Origin: Triparma columacea
Taxonomy: Eukaryota; Sar; Bolidophyceae; Parmales; Triparmaceae
Length of the DNA stretch: 30,065 nucleotides
Reading direction: 5' to 3'
NCBI GenBank assembly: GCA_030267965.1
Contig: BRYA01001124.1
Location: forward strand, 5,104 to 35,168
Of the stretch, positions 30,003 to 30,065 are shown piece after piece. A program made the translations under genes and the position numbers. The notes below the pieces were generated by a model. The model did not search any database, had not been told where the DNA came from, and saw only the letters and a list, made by a program, of their open reading frames with translations. Positions within the stretch are counted from its first letter, which is position 1. Each line of letters starts with the position of its first letter.

Positions 30003-30065
30003 TCAGGCTGTTACCGTGCCGTACAGTATGCAGCAGCCGAGGTTGGCGATCACCATGAACACGTT
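30003..30065 (-). CDS. C-terminal end of a possible membrane protein, cut by right edge
   Basis: The minus strand reads 20 open codons from the edge to TGA at 30005-30003: a hydrophobic sequence with VFMVIANLGCCILYGTVTA. It looks like a final transmembrane helix, but 20 codons are too few to identify a family, and chance is not excluded. Confidence 0.35.
   Translation of the reverse strand, partial: NVFMVIANLGCCILYGTVTA

Overview
The window looks like nuclear DNA from a photosynthetic stramenopile, most plausibly a bolidophyte/Parmales-type alga or a close heterokont relative. This is inference from gene content. Genes are split by short GT-AG introns (mostly gtgag donors, C-rich 3' ends). 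Three proteins carry a signal peptide followed by an aromatic residue at the predicted cleavage point, the ASAFAP-type plastid targeting of secondary red plastids. The zinc-finger, BspA-type LRR and START-like proteins also resemble stramenopile families. I saw no tRNA, rRNA, CRISPR array, transposase or virus-like gene.

Layout: (1) 1-2401 minus, 5' part of a multi-domain START-like lipid-binding protein that runs off the left edge. (2) 3403-9163 minus, a seven-exon, about 1719-residue coiled-coil protein. (3) 9326-11754 minus, a three-exon multi-pass XK-like membrane protein. (4) 12202-16714 plus, a seven-exon, about 1313-residue protein with signal peptide, SRCR domain, ephrin-receptor-like Cys-rich repeats, a transmembrane segment, ankyrin repeats, an XK-like membrane region and a TMEM151-like C-terminus. 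Genes 3 and 4 diverge from one 447-bp region. (5) 17097-17939 minus, a SAM methyltransferase-like protein. (6) 18136-19284 minus, a BspA-type LRR protein. (7) 19755-21874 plus, a plastid aspartate kinase in four exons. (8) 22123-23726 minus, a six-exon tetraspanin-like protein. An AT-rich island follows. (9) 24192-25538 minus, a membrane-anchored cupin in three exons. (10) 25689-27194 plus, a plastid LPA1-like protein whose frame is cut by one TAG before an NTF2-like tail. (11) 27272-28153 minus, a probable thylakoid-lumen protein. (12) 28288-29799 plus, a twelve-finger zinc-finger protein. (13) 30003-30065 minus, the last codons of a possible membrane protein.

I built the exon models by hand. 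Every join uses GT-AG boundaries with matching phase, and every complete model sums to a multiple of three. The strongest candidates for something undescribed are the composite receptor of gene 4 with its divergent XK-like neighbour, and the TAG-split LPA1-like gene. Genes 7, 10 and 11 are all predicted plastid proteins, serving amino-acid synthesis and probably photosystem II or lumen functions. I see no operon-like logic linking the others, as expected in a eukaryote.
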